DNA from: Cyanobacteria bacterium SZAS-4
GTDB taxonomy: Bacteria > Cyanobacteriota > Vampirovibrionia > Obscuribacterales > Obscuribacteraceae
Length of the DNA stretch: 64,000 nucleotides
Direction: 5' to 3'
NCBI GenBank assembly: GCA_018266255.1
Contig: JAFEAT010000020.1
Span: forward strand, 186,001-250,000
Under the pieces are notes generated by a model that did no database searches, had not been told where the DNA came from, and was given only the letters and a program-made list of their open reading frames with translations. This document shows positions 27,364 through 34,357 of this stretch, one piece after another; position 1 is the stretch's first letter; each line of letters begins with the position of its first letter. The translations under genes were made by a program, and so were the position numbers.

Positions 27364-27840
27364 ACGATCTCCTGAATGATTTCTCTTCGTGTTTTAAAAT
27401 TTTTCTGCCAATTTATCCGGTTTAGCGTGTCGCTGGCATGACAATGTGATTCTGGATTGTCTTTGTGGCGTGTATGTACCTTCGAGCACTCCGCTTGCGT
27501 AATTCCCGCAGCGAAACTCGATGACCAGTTTTGACTCCTTGCGTTTTGGTTTACGGAACTAGCATAGTGAGAACGTCTTGCAAGATTCTGGCGAAAATCT
27601 TGCGGATTTCTTGCTCGGCAGCTCACACTGAAGCCAATCAGGTTATGACGATAGATTCTGAAGATATCTAGCAATCGTTACGCCTCCGTGACGACGGTAG
27701 AGGCACGTGGCATGAATAATGTCGGGTGTTACTCTTCTAAGAAGAAGAATTTGGCGAGATTGAGCCGAGATTGAGACGAAATTGAGCCGCGAAAGTTGCA
27801 CTAAATGCAGTGGCACTAGTGGTAGTGGTGCACTGCAAGC
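27364..27840. other. Non-coding gap with minisatellite
   Basis: Roughly 480 bp with no supported gene. It holds a GCAAGATT/AATCTTGC hairpin (27580-27603), the 11-bp tandem repeat listed separately, and a GCACTAAATGC-AGTGGCA element near 27799 that recurs almost identically near 6580. No palindrome copy of the main family is present. Confidence 0.5.
27755..27787. repeat. 11-bp tandem repeat, three copies
   Basis: Three units are adjacent: CGAGATTGAGC, CGAGATTGAGA and CGAAATTGAGC. They lie in the gap downstream of the small membrane protein gene. Confidence 0.8.
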
Positions 27841-28107
27841 TTACTTTTTCTTCGTTGCTTTTTCTGAATCGGATAAGAGCTTCAATGCAAAATCGTGACT
27901 GTCCTTCATGTCGATCATTTGCATCGTCATTCCGCTTACTTGATTCTCGAGATCTGCAATTTTGGTCTTGAGCTGCTCGATTTCCAGCTTTGTTGCGGGT
28001 TGCATTCTGTGTGCGATGAATGCTTGAACTATGTCGTTGATTGGTCTCTTCAGCACCATTGCTAAGACTACTGCCCAAAAACCGGTGACTGCGATTATGC
28101 CTTCCAC
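27841..28107 (-). CDS. Small membrane protein with coiled coil, paralogue of the divergent gene's N-terminus
   Basis: Eighty-eight residues. MEGIIAVTGFWAVVLAMVLK is a single N-terminal membrane segment, then a cytoplasmic-looking coiled coil (LEIEQLKTKIADLENQVSGM) and a basic end. The start is a GTG at 28107 with GAGGA upstream. The first ~20 residues closely parallel those of the divergent gene at 28295 (MEGTLAVVGFWLFMIALVMK), so the two share one module. The function is unknown; a membrane anchor with oligomerising helix is the visible architecture. Confidence 0.75.
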   Translation of the reverse strand: MEGIIAVTGFWAVVLAMVLKRPINDIVQAFIAHRMQPATKLEIEQLKTKIADLENQVSGMTMQMIDMKDSHDFALKLLSDSEKATKKK

Positions 28108-28294
28108 TAGTTCATCCTCGTGCGAGTTGAGTCATTATATACATCGATTTCGTCCCGCAATGGTTGAAAAATTCCTTATCCGCATAGACATGAGTTGGTT
28201 ATGTATTGGTTATGTTTTGGTTCTTTATTGGTCTTATAAATGATTTTGGTGTTTGGGAATATAAAAATGTAAGAGACCTCAGTGAGGAATTCTG

Positions 28295-29371
28295 TTGGAA
28301 GGCACGTTAGCTGTCGTTGGATTTTGGCTTTTCATGATTGCTCTGGTCATGAAAAAGCCGCTAATGACTTTCATCGAAAAGCAGAAGGATGGCGGCGCGA
28401 GCAATGGTCAGATTGTTCAACGCCTGCAACAACTCGAACTTTTGTCGCAGAATATGGCGAAGGATCTATCCGAAATTCGGCAAATAATGCAAGCTCAATC
28501 GACCAATGACGAGCTTCTCAAACTGAAGGAAAACATCGAAAGAAGGGACGATGATCTCGATGAGCACGATGTAGAGCAATCAGAGAAGCTACTAATTGAA
28601 GCTACGCCAGCTGATCTGGGCGCTATCGTCGACAAGAACACGATTCGTTTAGAACGCACTCTTCCTGGGTCTGCAGACGCAGTTTGGAAGTATTTCTCGG
28701 ATCCAAATCATCTTAGCGAATGGCTTGCTCAGGTTAATATCCAGCCCCATATCGGAGGGCGGATCGAGCTAAATTTCGATGCGAATCAAACAGTTGATAG
28801 AGTTGCGCGGATTCGTGGATTGGTAAGCCAGTTTCATCCCTCAGATTCGATTGCCTACTCTTGGATTGATAACCAAACTGCTTTACAGTCGCATGTTTCA
28901 TTCGAGTTGACTGAGGATGAGGACGATACGAAACTCGTCCTCACTCACACTGGGTTGCCAGAGTCCAAATTAGCTGAGTTCCTGGCTGTCTGGCATGCGC
29001 GTCTTGATCTGTTGATTGCGCGATTGCGGAATTTAATTCCGTCTGACTTCAGTGCGACCGTGCAAAAGCTTCTGCCTATTTATTCAGCTATGGTAGTCAC
29101 GGCAGTGGTTTCTGCCGCTCCGACTAGCGCCGCGGTTAGCCAGGAAAGTTATCACACCATGCAAACAGAACGTTCGCATCTGCTCACGAAGTATGACAAT
29201 CACTGGCGAGACGCTGATGAATTGGAGAAGGAAATAGTACGCTTGAAGCATGACAATAGTTCATCTGCAGAGCAGGCAATCGATCGTCTCGATCAAAAAC
29301 TTAAGAACGAATACAGAGATTTGCATCAAATCGAGCTGGATATTCGAGAGCTGGACAAGGCTTTGCTATAG
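28295..29371 (+). CDS. Membrane-anchored SRPBCC (AHSA1-like) domain protein
   Basis: This 358-residue protein starts at a TTG with GAGGAA upstream. Residues 1-25 form a membrane segment, residues ~35-95 a coiled coil, and residues ~115-245 an AHSA1-type SRPBCC domain (RTLPGSADAVWKYFSDPNHL, SEWLAQ, then KLVLTHTGLP). A second hydrophobic stretch (IYSAMVVTAVVSAAPTSAAV) and a C-terminal coiled coil follow. SRPBCC domains bind hydrophobic ligands or client proteins. The membrane-anchored, double coiled-coil context is unusual. The GH13 gene follows after 26 bp, probably in one transcript. Confidence 0.78.
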   Translation: MEGTLAVVGFWLFMIALVMKKPLMTFIEKQKDGGASNGQIVQRLQQLELLSQNMAKDLSEIRQIMQAQSTNDELLKLKENIERRDDDLDEHDVEQSEKLLIEATPADLGAIVDKNTIRLERTLPGSADAVWKYFSDPNHLSEWLAQVNIQPHIGGRIELNFDANQTVDRVARIRGLVSQFHPSDSIAYSWIDNQTALQSHVSFELTEDEDDTKLVLTHTGLPESKLAEFLAVWHARLDLLIARLRNLIPSDFSATVQKLLPIYSAMVVTAVVSAAPTSAAVSQESYHTMQTERSHLLTKYDNHWRDADELEKEIVRLKHDNSSSAEQAIDRLDQKLKNEYRDLHQIELDIRELDKALL

Positions 29372-29397
29372 TTGTCCAATCGCGACAGGTTGGCAGC

Positions 29398-30705
29398 ATG
29401 GTTGATTGGATTCGAGATACAGTGTGGTGGCACGTCTACCCACTTGGCTTTTTTGGCGCTGAGAAAAATTCACTGCCTGCAGATGCAGCTCCTGTTGCCA
29501 GGTTGCGGTCGTTTGAACCGTGGTTGGACTATATTACCGATCTGGGTTGCAATGGCATCTTGCTGGCACCACTGTTTTCTTCTGACAGTCATGGATACGA
29601 CACCACAGATTTTTACAATCTTGATTCGCGCTTAGGCACAAACGCTGACTTGATCTGGTTTATCGAACGCTGTCGGGAACGCAATTTCAGAGTTGTTTTT
29701 GATGGTGTGTTCAACCATGTTGGTAGGAGTTTCGGTCCGTTTCAAGATGTAAAACATCATCGTCAGGGTTCGCGTTTTGCTTCCTGGTTTCTTATCGATT
29801 GGAACAATGTGCACAACGAAGACGGCTTTTCTTACGCTAATTTCGAAGGGCATCATAGGCTCGTCAAGCTCAATCACCATAATCCAGAGGTGGTCGACTA
29901 TGTCGTCAATGTGATGAATCACTGGTTGGGTTTTGGTATTGATGGATGGCGGCTGGATGCTGCATATGCGGTGCCATCCATTTTCTGGCAGCAAGTTTTG
30001 GATCGAGTGCGTCAGAAGTTTCCCGATGCTTGGATGCTCGGCGAGATTATTCATGGAGACTACAGTCATGCCGTCCGTCAGGGACATTTGGAGTCTGTCA
30101 CTCAATACGAGCTATGGAAATCGATCTGGAGTGCTCTCAACGATCGTAATTTTTTTGAATTGTCGCACGCGCTCAATCGAAACAACGATTTCAACAATGT
30201 CTTCTTACCGAATGTTTTTCTTGGTAATCATGACGTAACTCGCATCGCCACTGAGTTGAAAGATGATCGTGACGTGGAGTTGGCTCTGGCAGTGCTTTGT
30301 ACGATTCCAGGCACACCTTCAATTTATTACGGCGATGAGCAGTTGTGGAAAGCACGCAAAGAAAAGAGACCAGGCGGCGATGATGATATCCGCCCAGCTT
30401 TCCCGGCTAACCCACAGCAACTGCATGGAAATCCAGTTACCTATGAGCGTTATCGCCAGTTGCTCTGGTTGCGCCGAGACAATGCCTGGATTGCTTCTGC
30501 CCGGGTGAAGATGATCACCTTGACTAATCAGACGCTTGTGTACGAGTCCAAATTCGAGGCGAACAAATTTCTTGTGGCGCTGAACGTCAGCGACTCGGAG
30601 TTCATCGTGCACTCTTCCTCCGAGTTGTCGTTAATCGGAGGACGTGCCAACCACACTACAACTGGATGGGCTGTGCCTTCACACTGCTGGGCGATTCTGC
30701 GTTAG
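29398..30705 (+). CDS. GH13 alpha-amylase family enzyme
   Basis: A 435-residue (beta/alpha)8 enzyme without a signal peptide, hence cytoplasmic. The conserved GH13 regions are present: FDGVFNHVGR (region I), GWRLDAAYA with nucleophile Asp187 (II), WMLGEIIHGD with acid/base Glu216 (III) and FLGNHDVTR with Asp279 (IV). It lacks the long C-terminal extensions of glucan-branching enzymes and is compact like small maltase or cyclomaltodextrinase relatives. The exact substrate (maltodextrin, trehalose or glycogen fragments) is not resolved. It follows the SRPBCC gene closely and converges with the MshEN-repeat gene. Confidence 0.9.
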   Translation: MVDWIRDTVWWHVYPLGFFGAEKNSLPADAAPVARLRSFEPWLDYITDLGCNGILLAPLFSSDSHGYDTTDFYNLDSRLGTNADLIWFIERCRERNFRVVFDGVFNHVGRSFGPFQDVKHHRQGSRFASWFLIDWNNVHNEDGFSYANFEGHHRLVKLNHHNPEVVDYVVNVMNHWLGFGIDGWRLDAAYAVPSIFWQQVLDRVRQKFPDAWMLGEIIHGDYSHAVRQGHLESVTQYELWKSIWSALNDRNFFELSHALNRNNDFNNVFLPNVFLGNHDVTRIATELKDDRDVELALAVLCTIPGTPSIYYGDEQLWKARKEKRPGGDDDIRPAFPANPQQLHGNPVTYERYRQLLWLRRDNAWIASARVKMITLTNQTLVYESKFEANKFLVALNVSDSEFIVHSSSELSLIGGRANHTTTGWAVPSHCWAILR

Positions 30706-30719
30706 TTCCTAGTAATCAA

Positions 30720-31928
30720 CTATAGCTTGATTGGGACAGTCCATCCTAACTGTCTGATTGCTTCAACTACAGCCATGCGACCACGCAAGCAATAGCTCAT
30801 AACGATCATCGATTGATCCAGATTCAAGTGTCCATCTCGAATTGCTTCGCGTAGTGTTTCGGCGGCTTGAATCACTTGCTTCTCTTCTGCCTGATCAAAA
30901 ACTTTGGTCTCATCAGAATCTCGTTCTTGCACCATCACATGCTGACGTTCGCTTAATGATACCAATTGCGATACCGGAACTCCGGTCAGCACGCCAGCAA
31001 GGCGCAGAAACTCGTCTTGCGTGATGTCACGTTGATGCTTCGTCTCAGGACTAGTCTCACGAGCAACGCACTTGTCAAAACTATCTTCAGCCTTGTGCAT
31101 ATGCGAAAGAGCGCGAATTGCAGCTTCCTTAGTCATGACTCTGCAGGCTACTAATTTTTGCAACTCCAACGCGGCGTTGAGCTTTTGCTCGCTAATCCAG
31201 TCGAAGTCCATGAGGATTTCGCCAACGCGTCGGTCGCCTTGAACCGACATCTCAAGAGCTGTTAACAAATCGCTGGTCGATATGATGCCGGATTCAACAA
31301 GCAGCTCGCCGATGCGCAATTCCGGTCCACGTTTTTGCGTTGAGGCGCGGGTAGATAGGTTATATTCGACCATCTTGATTCTGTCGCGCAACGAACAGAG
31401 CTGAGAAATAGCGTGCTCTCGGCTTAGCTGCCCATTGCGGATTTTAGTTTGGATGTCCAGGGTGCTGAGTAAAAGTGGCCGAGAAAGTGCATTCGTCAGC
31501 ACAAGGACACGCCCCAGGGGAAGCATGCTTGATTGACTGGTGGCTAAAGCCTTTGTCAATTTAAGCTGGTCGACCAGCTTAGATGCCTGAAGCAACTCGC
31601 CAAGGGTGCTGCTTTTGACTTCGTTGTCCCGCGACCAGCGCACCTGCTTAAGGGCTGCGTGTAGGCTTACACCCTGATTTTTGACCACCTGAATAGCATT
31701 TACAATCTGGTCCTCCGAAGCCAACCCGTCTTTGAGCATTGACTGGGCTTGCACGGCCGTTCGCAAAATGCGGTCTGAAATTTCACCGGACATGACCAGA
31801 ACGCTACCTACTGGTAAGTCGGTTGTCCGATTAAGTTGAAGCAGCTCTTCGAGCTGGTCGCCCTTAACCAGTTCCATTTTTTTAAGAAGCGGACCAATAC
31901 GGAGGTCGGTCTGGACCTGCTGTTCCAT
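30720..31928 (-). CDS. Protein with three tandem MshEN-like modules
   Basis: About 402 residues containing three related modules at ~10-80, 108-180 and 205-275. The third reads RIGELLVESGIISTSDLLTA followed by RVGEILMDFDWISEQKLNAA, close to the two-part RLGxxL...G(I/V)(I/V)...L...L pattern of MshEN domains. MshEN is normally the c-di-GMP-binding N-terminus of type II secretion or type IV pilus ATPases; here no ATPase follows. The remaining C-terminus is helical. The ORF can be extended upstream to 32120 only by reading through the palindromic repeats. The ATG at 31928 is the first start outside them. Confidence 0.75.
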   Translation of the reverse strand: MEQQVQTDLRIGPLLKKMELVKGDQLEELLQLNRTTDLPVGSVLVMSGEISDRILRTAVQAQSMLKDGLASEDQIVNAIQVVKNQGVSLHAALKQVRWSRDNEVKSSTLGELLQASKLVDQLKLTKALATSQSSMLPLGRVLVLTNALSRPLLLSTLDIQTKIRNGQLSREHAISQLCSLRDRIKMVEYNLSTRASTQKRGPELRIGELLVESGIISTSDLLTALEMSVQGDRRVGEILMDFDWISEQKLNAALELQKLVACRVMTKEAAIRALSHMHKAEDSFDKCVARETSPETKHQRDITQDEFLRLAGVLTGVPVSQLVSLSERQHVMVQERDSDETKVFDQAEEKQVIQAAETLREAIRDGHLNLDQSMIVMSYCLRGRMAVVEAIRQLGWTVPIKL

Positions 31929-32030
31929 GATGGATTTCCGTCGGATCGGAGATACACCAATTACATACCACAGCAGGAGAGGCTTATTATCCTTGTGCCA
32001 CTTATTTTTAGGGGCTGTTTCGGGTTGTGA

Positions 32031-32123
32031 TTTTTGCCGATATCGGAATAAATTCAGAGGCGAAATTTTTGCCGATATCGGAATAAATTCAGAGAGCGAA
32101 ATTTTTGCCGATATCGGCAAAAA
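32031..32123. repeat. Palindromic repeat, cluster 4 (three copies)
   Basis: Copies are centred at 32041, 32076 and 32112. The third is perfect; the first two keep the left half and have ATCGGAATAAA on the right. The spacers ATTCAGAGGCGAAA and ATTCAGAGAGCGAAA are nearly identical, so the whole 35-36-bp unit was duplicated. The cluster sits between the divergent MshEN-repeat gene and the leu promoter. Confidence 0.95.
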
Positions 32124-32194
32124 TTTGCGACACCGATATCCTTGTATATAAAATTCTCGCCCATACTGCTCTCAGAAATCTTCTTTACTTATCA

Positions 32195-32223
32195 TTGACA
32201 TTGATTCGCCCCTGCCATATAAC
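32195..32223 (+). promoter_or_regulatory. Sigma70-type promoter of the leu leader and leuA
   Basis: TTGACA at 32195-32200, a 17-base spacer and TATAAC at 32218-32223 form a near-consensus promoter. Six bases separate the -10 box from the leader ATG. The predicted transcription start therefore falls on, or next to, the A of that ATG. Confidence 0.85.
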
Positions 32224-32229
32224 GGTGTT

Positions 32230-32316
32230 ATGTCAATTTTGCTTTCGAATATTTCCGCGACCTCCAGCCTCGAGCTAACGCTACTAGGCGGACTACTACT
32301 GCGCGGACATATTTAG
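32230..32316 (+). CDS. leuL: Leucine leader peptide (28 aa)
   Basis: A 28-codon ORF that starts MSILLSNISATSSL and continues with ELTLLGGLLLRGHI. Nine residues are Leu, including a CTA-CTA pair and a CTA-CTA-CTG run near the end, and three are Ile. It ends with TAG at 32314-32316, immediately before the antiterminator strand. It has no Shine-Dalgarno, and the promoter places the RNA 5' end at the ATG, so it is probably translated as a leaderless message. Ribosome stalling at Leu codons when leucyl-tRNA is scarce would favour antitermination into leuA. This is a regulatory peptide with no other expected role. Confidence 0.88.
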   Translation: MSILLSNISATSSLELTLLGGLLLRGHI

Positions 32317-32375
32317 ACAGAGCATCAACTTAAGACACTAATTCTCAAGGCTCTGTTTTTAACAGAGCCTTTTTG
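32317..32375 (+). terminator. leu attenuator: antiterminator and terminator
   Basis: The terminator stem pairs AGGCTCTGTT (32348-32357) with AACAGAGCCT (32361-32370), followed by TTTT. The competing strand ACAGAGC at 32317-32323, right after the leader stop codon, is the exact complement of GCTCTGT at 32350-32356. A ribosome reaching the stop codon would cover it and permit termination; a ribosome stalled upstream on Leu codons would leave it free. Confidence 0.88.
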
Positions 32376-32403
32376 TTATCTCAACTCAAGGAAAGCAAAC
32401 ACA

Positions 32404-34071
32404 ATGAAATCGGAACAACGGACCAAGGATCGTCACGTCAAAATCTTCGATACAACATTGAGAGATGGTCAGCAGTGCCCAGGAGCGGGCATGGACTTCG
32501 AACATAACCTTGAGTATGCACGCCTGGCTTGTGCGCTTCGTGTAGACGTTCTGGAGGCAGGTTTTCCTTCCGCAAGCAATATGGACTTCGAAATCGTGCG
32601 AACGATTTGCGAAGAAGTCGCCACGATGGAGTACAAGCCTGTTATTGCTGGACTTTGTCAGCTTCGTGAAGAGCAAGTGATTCGTACGATTGAGTCCTTG
32701 CAACCGCTTGTTGCTTTCGGAAAAGCGCGTTTACACACATATGTTCCTGTCGATCCTGAATTGATGCCTGCTTCGCTCGGCAAGCTTGCTGACGACAAAA
32801 ACAGAATTATCGCCGACCTTTACAGACTGACTAAGATGGCAGTGGAAGCCGGAATGGAAGTGCAGTTCAGTCCAGAAGGCTATTCCCGTATGAAGGGCAA
32901 TTTCGATTTCACAACTGAGTTGATTAGGGCTGCCATCCAGGCTGGTGCGACCGTCATCAATTGTCCAGATACTATCGGCGGAGCGTCAGTCTTCGAAGGC
33001 GAAGAATATTTCGTTCGCAAGATGGTTCAACACGAAGCGATCATGCGTTCGGAATTTCCCGACAACGATGTTACTTGGTCAGTTCACTGCCACAACGATT
33101 TTGGTTTGGCTGTGCAAAATTCCTTGAATGGAGTCGTCGATGGTCCAGCATCGCAAATTGAAGGCTGTATCAATGGGATCGGAGAACGGGCTGGCAACGC
33201 AGCTCTCGAGCAATGCATCATGATTGTTAAACACTTTAGCGAAGCATCAGGCAACGAAAATCCATATTTCACGACTGTAGCTACTGAGAAGTTGCAAGAG
33301 ATCTCAGACTTTGTCAGTCAGCACATGTTGCCTCGTCAGCCGCACTGGCCAGTTAGTGGAGACAATGCCGCCAAGCACTCCTCTGGCGGACACACAAACG
33401 CAATTTTGAAGAATCCGATGGCTTATCAACCATTCGATCCAAAGGAAATCGGCAAGAATATTTCTTTCTTGTTTGGACCTCTGAGTGGAGGCAATCACGC
33501 CAAATCGATTATCGAAGACTTCGGGTATGTGTGTGAAGAGTCAGAGAAAGCCGAGATTGCGCAGCACATCAAAAATCAATTCCCATTACGTCGAAAGGGC
33601 ATTACTGATGATGAACTGTTCGGTGCGTACGTAAAATATCGTCAACCGATGAATGTTGATTCCATTGAATATTCAAAGCAAACAGATCGATCGCAAGTTA
33701 AATTGCATGGACGATTCTTCGACGAGGTTGGCGTGATCGAGGAAGACAATGCCGGCCGAGATTCCGCGCTTGCAGCTGTTAAGAACGCGATTGAAAAACG
33801 TTTCGGTAAGTTCCAAATCCTCAGTCATCGAAGCCATTCAGACGGGGCAGGAATCGACGCTTGCAGTATCTCAGAGATTTACATTACTGATGAACATAAT
33901 ATGCAGTTCAAAGGTGATGGTTCAGACCACGACATTGAGATCTCTGCCATCAAGGCTTTAATTGATGCGGTTAACAGAGCGTACGTGCACAGGCACTTCT
34001 CTGCTAAGCCCCAGCCGGTGGGTGTTACGGGTGTCAAAGAAGCACAATCTAAGCCACTTTCAGTTGCTTAG
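32404..34071 (+). CDS. leuA: 2-isopropylmalate synthase
   Basis: This 555-residue enzyme condenses acetyl-CoA with 2-oxoisovalerate, the first committed step to leucine. It has the HMGL-like barrel signatures FDTTLRDGQQCPG, CHNDFGLAVQNSL with metal-binding His, and NGIGERAGNAALEQ. The C-terminal ~120 residues form the LeuA dimer/leucine-binding regulatory domain (VKLHGRFFDEVGVIEEDNAG region). Feedback by leucine is therefore expected in addition to the Leu-leader attenuator upstream. AAGGAAAG precedes the ATG. A second attenuator lies between this gene and ilvD, so leuA can be tuned separately from the rest. Confidence 0.95.
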   Translation: MKSEQRTKDRHVKIFDTTLRDGQQCPGAGMDFEHNLEYARLACALRVDVLEAGFPSASNMDFEIVRTICEEVATMEYKPVIAGLCQLREEQVIRTIESLQPLVAFGKARLHTYVPVDPELMPASLGKLADDKNRIIADLYRLTKMAVEAGMEVQFSPEGYSRMKGNFDFTTELIRAAIQAGATVINCPDTIGGASVFEGEEYFVRKMVQHEAIMRSEFPDNDVTWSVHCHNDFGLAVQNSLNGVVDGPASQIEGCINGIGERAGNAALEQCIMIVKHFSEASGNENPYFTTVATEKLQEISDFVSQHMLPRQPHWPVSGDNAAKHSSGGHTNAILKNPMAYQPFDPKEIGKNISFLFGPLSGGNHAKSIIEDFGYVCEESEKAEIAQHIKNQFPLRRKGITDDELFGAYVKYRQPMNVDSIEYSKQTDRSQVKLHGRFFDEVGVIEEDNAGRDSALAAVKNAIEKRFGKFQILSHRSHSDGAGIDACSISEIYITDEHNMQFKGDGSDHDIEISAIKALIDAVNRAYVHRHFSAKPQPVGVTGVKEAQSKPLSVA

Positions 34072-34106
34072 TGTAACGAGCTTTTCTTTGAAATTTGGAC
34101 AAGGGG

Positions 34107-34134
34107 TTGACGGATATTCGAGGTCAGCTATGCT
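34107..34134 (+). promoter_or_regulatory. Probable promoter of the ilv leader and ilvD
   Basis: TTGACG at 34107-34112, a 16-base spacer and TATGCT at 34129-34134. The predicted start near 34141 leaves about 48 bases before the leader GTG, including a GGCGA-TTTA-TCGCC hairpin. It is weaker than the leu promoter. Confidence 0.6.
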
Positions 34135-34188
34135 AGTTGAATCGAGGCGATTTATCGCCGCCGTTCCATTCCTATCTTTTTGGATGTC

Positions 34189-34269
34189 GTGAACAACAAC
34201 TCTATTCTAGTAGTCGGTATTAACGTCCTAGTGCTAATTATGCGCTATCGGTGCGGGCCGCCTGCTTAA
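34189..34269 (+). CDS. Branched-chain (Ile/Val/Leu) leader peptide (26 aa)
   Basis: A 26-codon ORF starting at GTG reads MNNNSILVVGINVLVLIM and then RYRCGPPA. Ten of residues 6-17 are Ile, Leu or Val, with all three amino acids mixed, as in the classical ilv leaders of enterobacteria. The start is uncertain: an in-frame TTG three codons upstream is possible. A tiny ORF ATG-TCG-TGA ends on the GTG. Only a weak GGA ribosome site is visible. It precedes a terminator and ilvD, so stalling on any of the three charged-tRNA shortages would switch on the downstream genes. Confidence 0.87.
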   Translation: MNNNSILVVGINVLVLIMRYRCGPPA

Positions 34270-34321
34270 GCAAGCAATGAACAATGCCCCGCACCTTACT
34301 CAGGTAGCGGGGCTTTTTTTT
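34250..34321 (+). terminator. ilv attenuator: antiterminator and terminator
   Basis: The terminator pairs GCCCCGC (34286-34292) with GCGGGGC (34307-34313), plus ACC/GGT inside, and is followed by eight T residues. The leader segment GGTGCGGG (34250-34257) is the exact complement of CCCGCACC (34288-34295), giving an 8-bp antiterminator. The segment lies just after the Ile/Val/Leu codons and before the leader stop. Confidence 0.88.
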
Positions 34322-34357
34322 CAGGTGTTTTTTGAATTCGGAGATTTGGAGACAGCA

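Noticed and set aside
31929..32120. N-terminal extension of the MshEN-repeat gene
   Set aside because: The extra 64 residues are simply the translated palindromes (PISAKIS and FRYRQKS-type peptides). The palindromes are open in all frames and mislead start prediction.
32031..32123. Palindromes as Rho-independent terminators
   Set aside because: In RNA form the U run is on the 5' side and the A run on the 3' side of the stem, on both strands. A terminator needs U residues after the stem. The copies also occur upstream of promoters.
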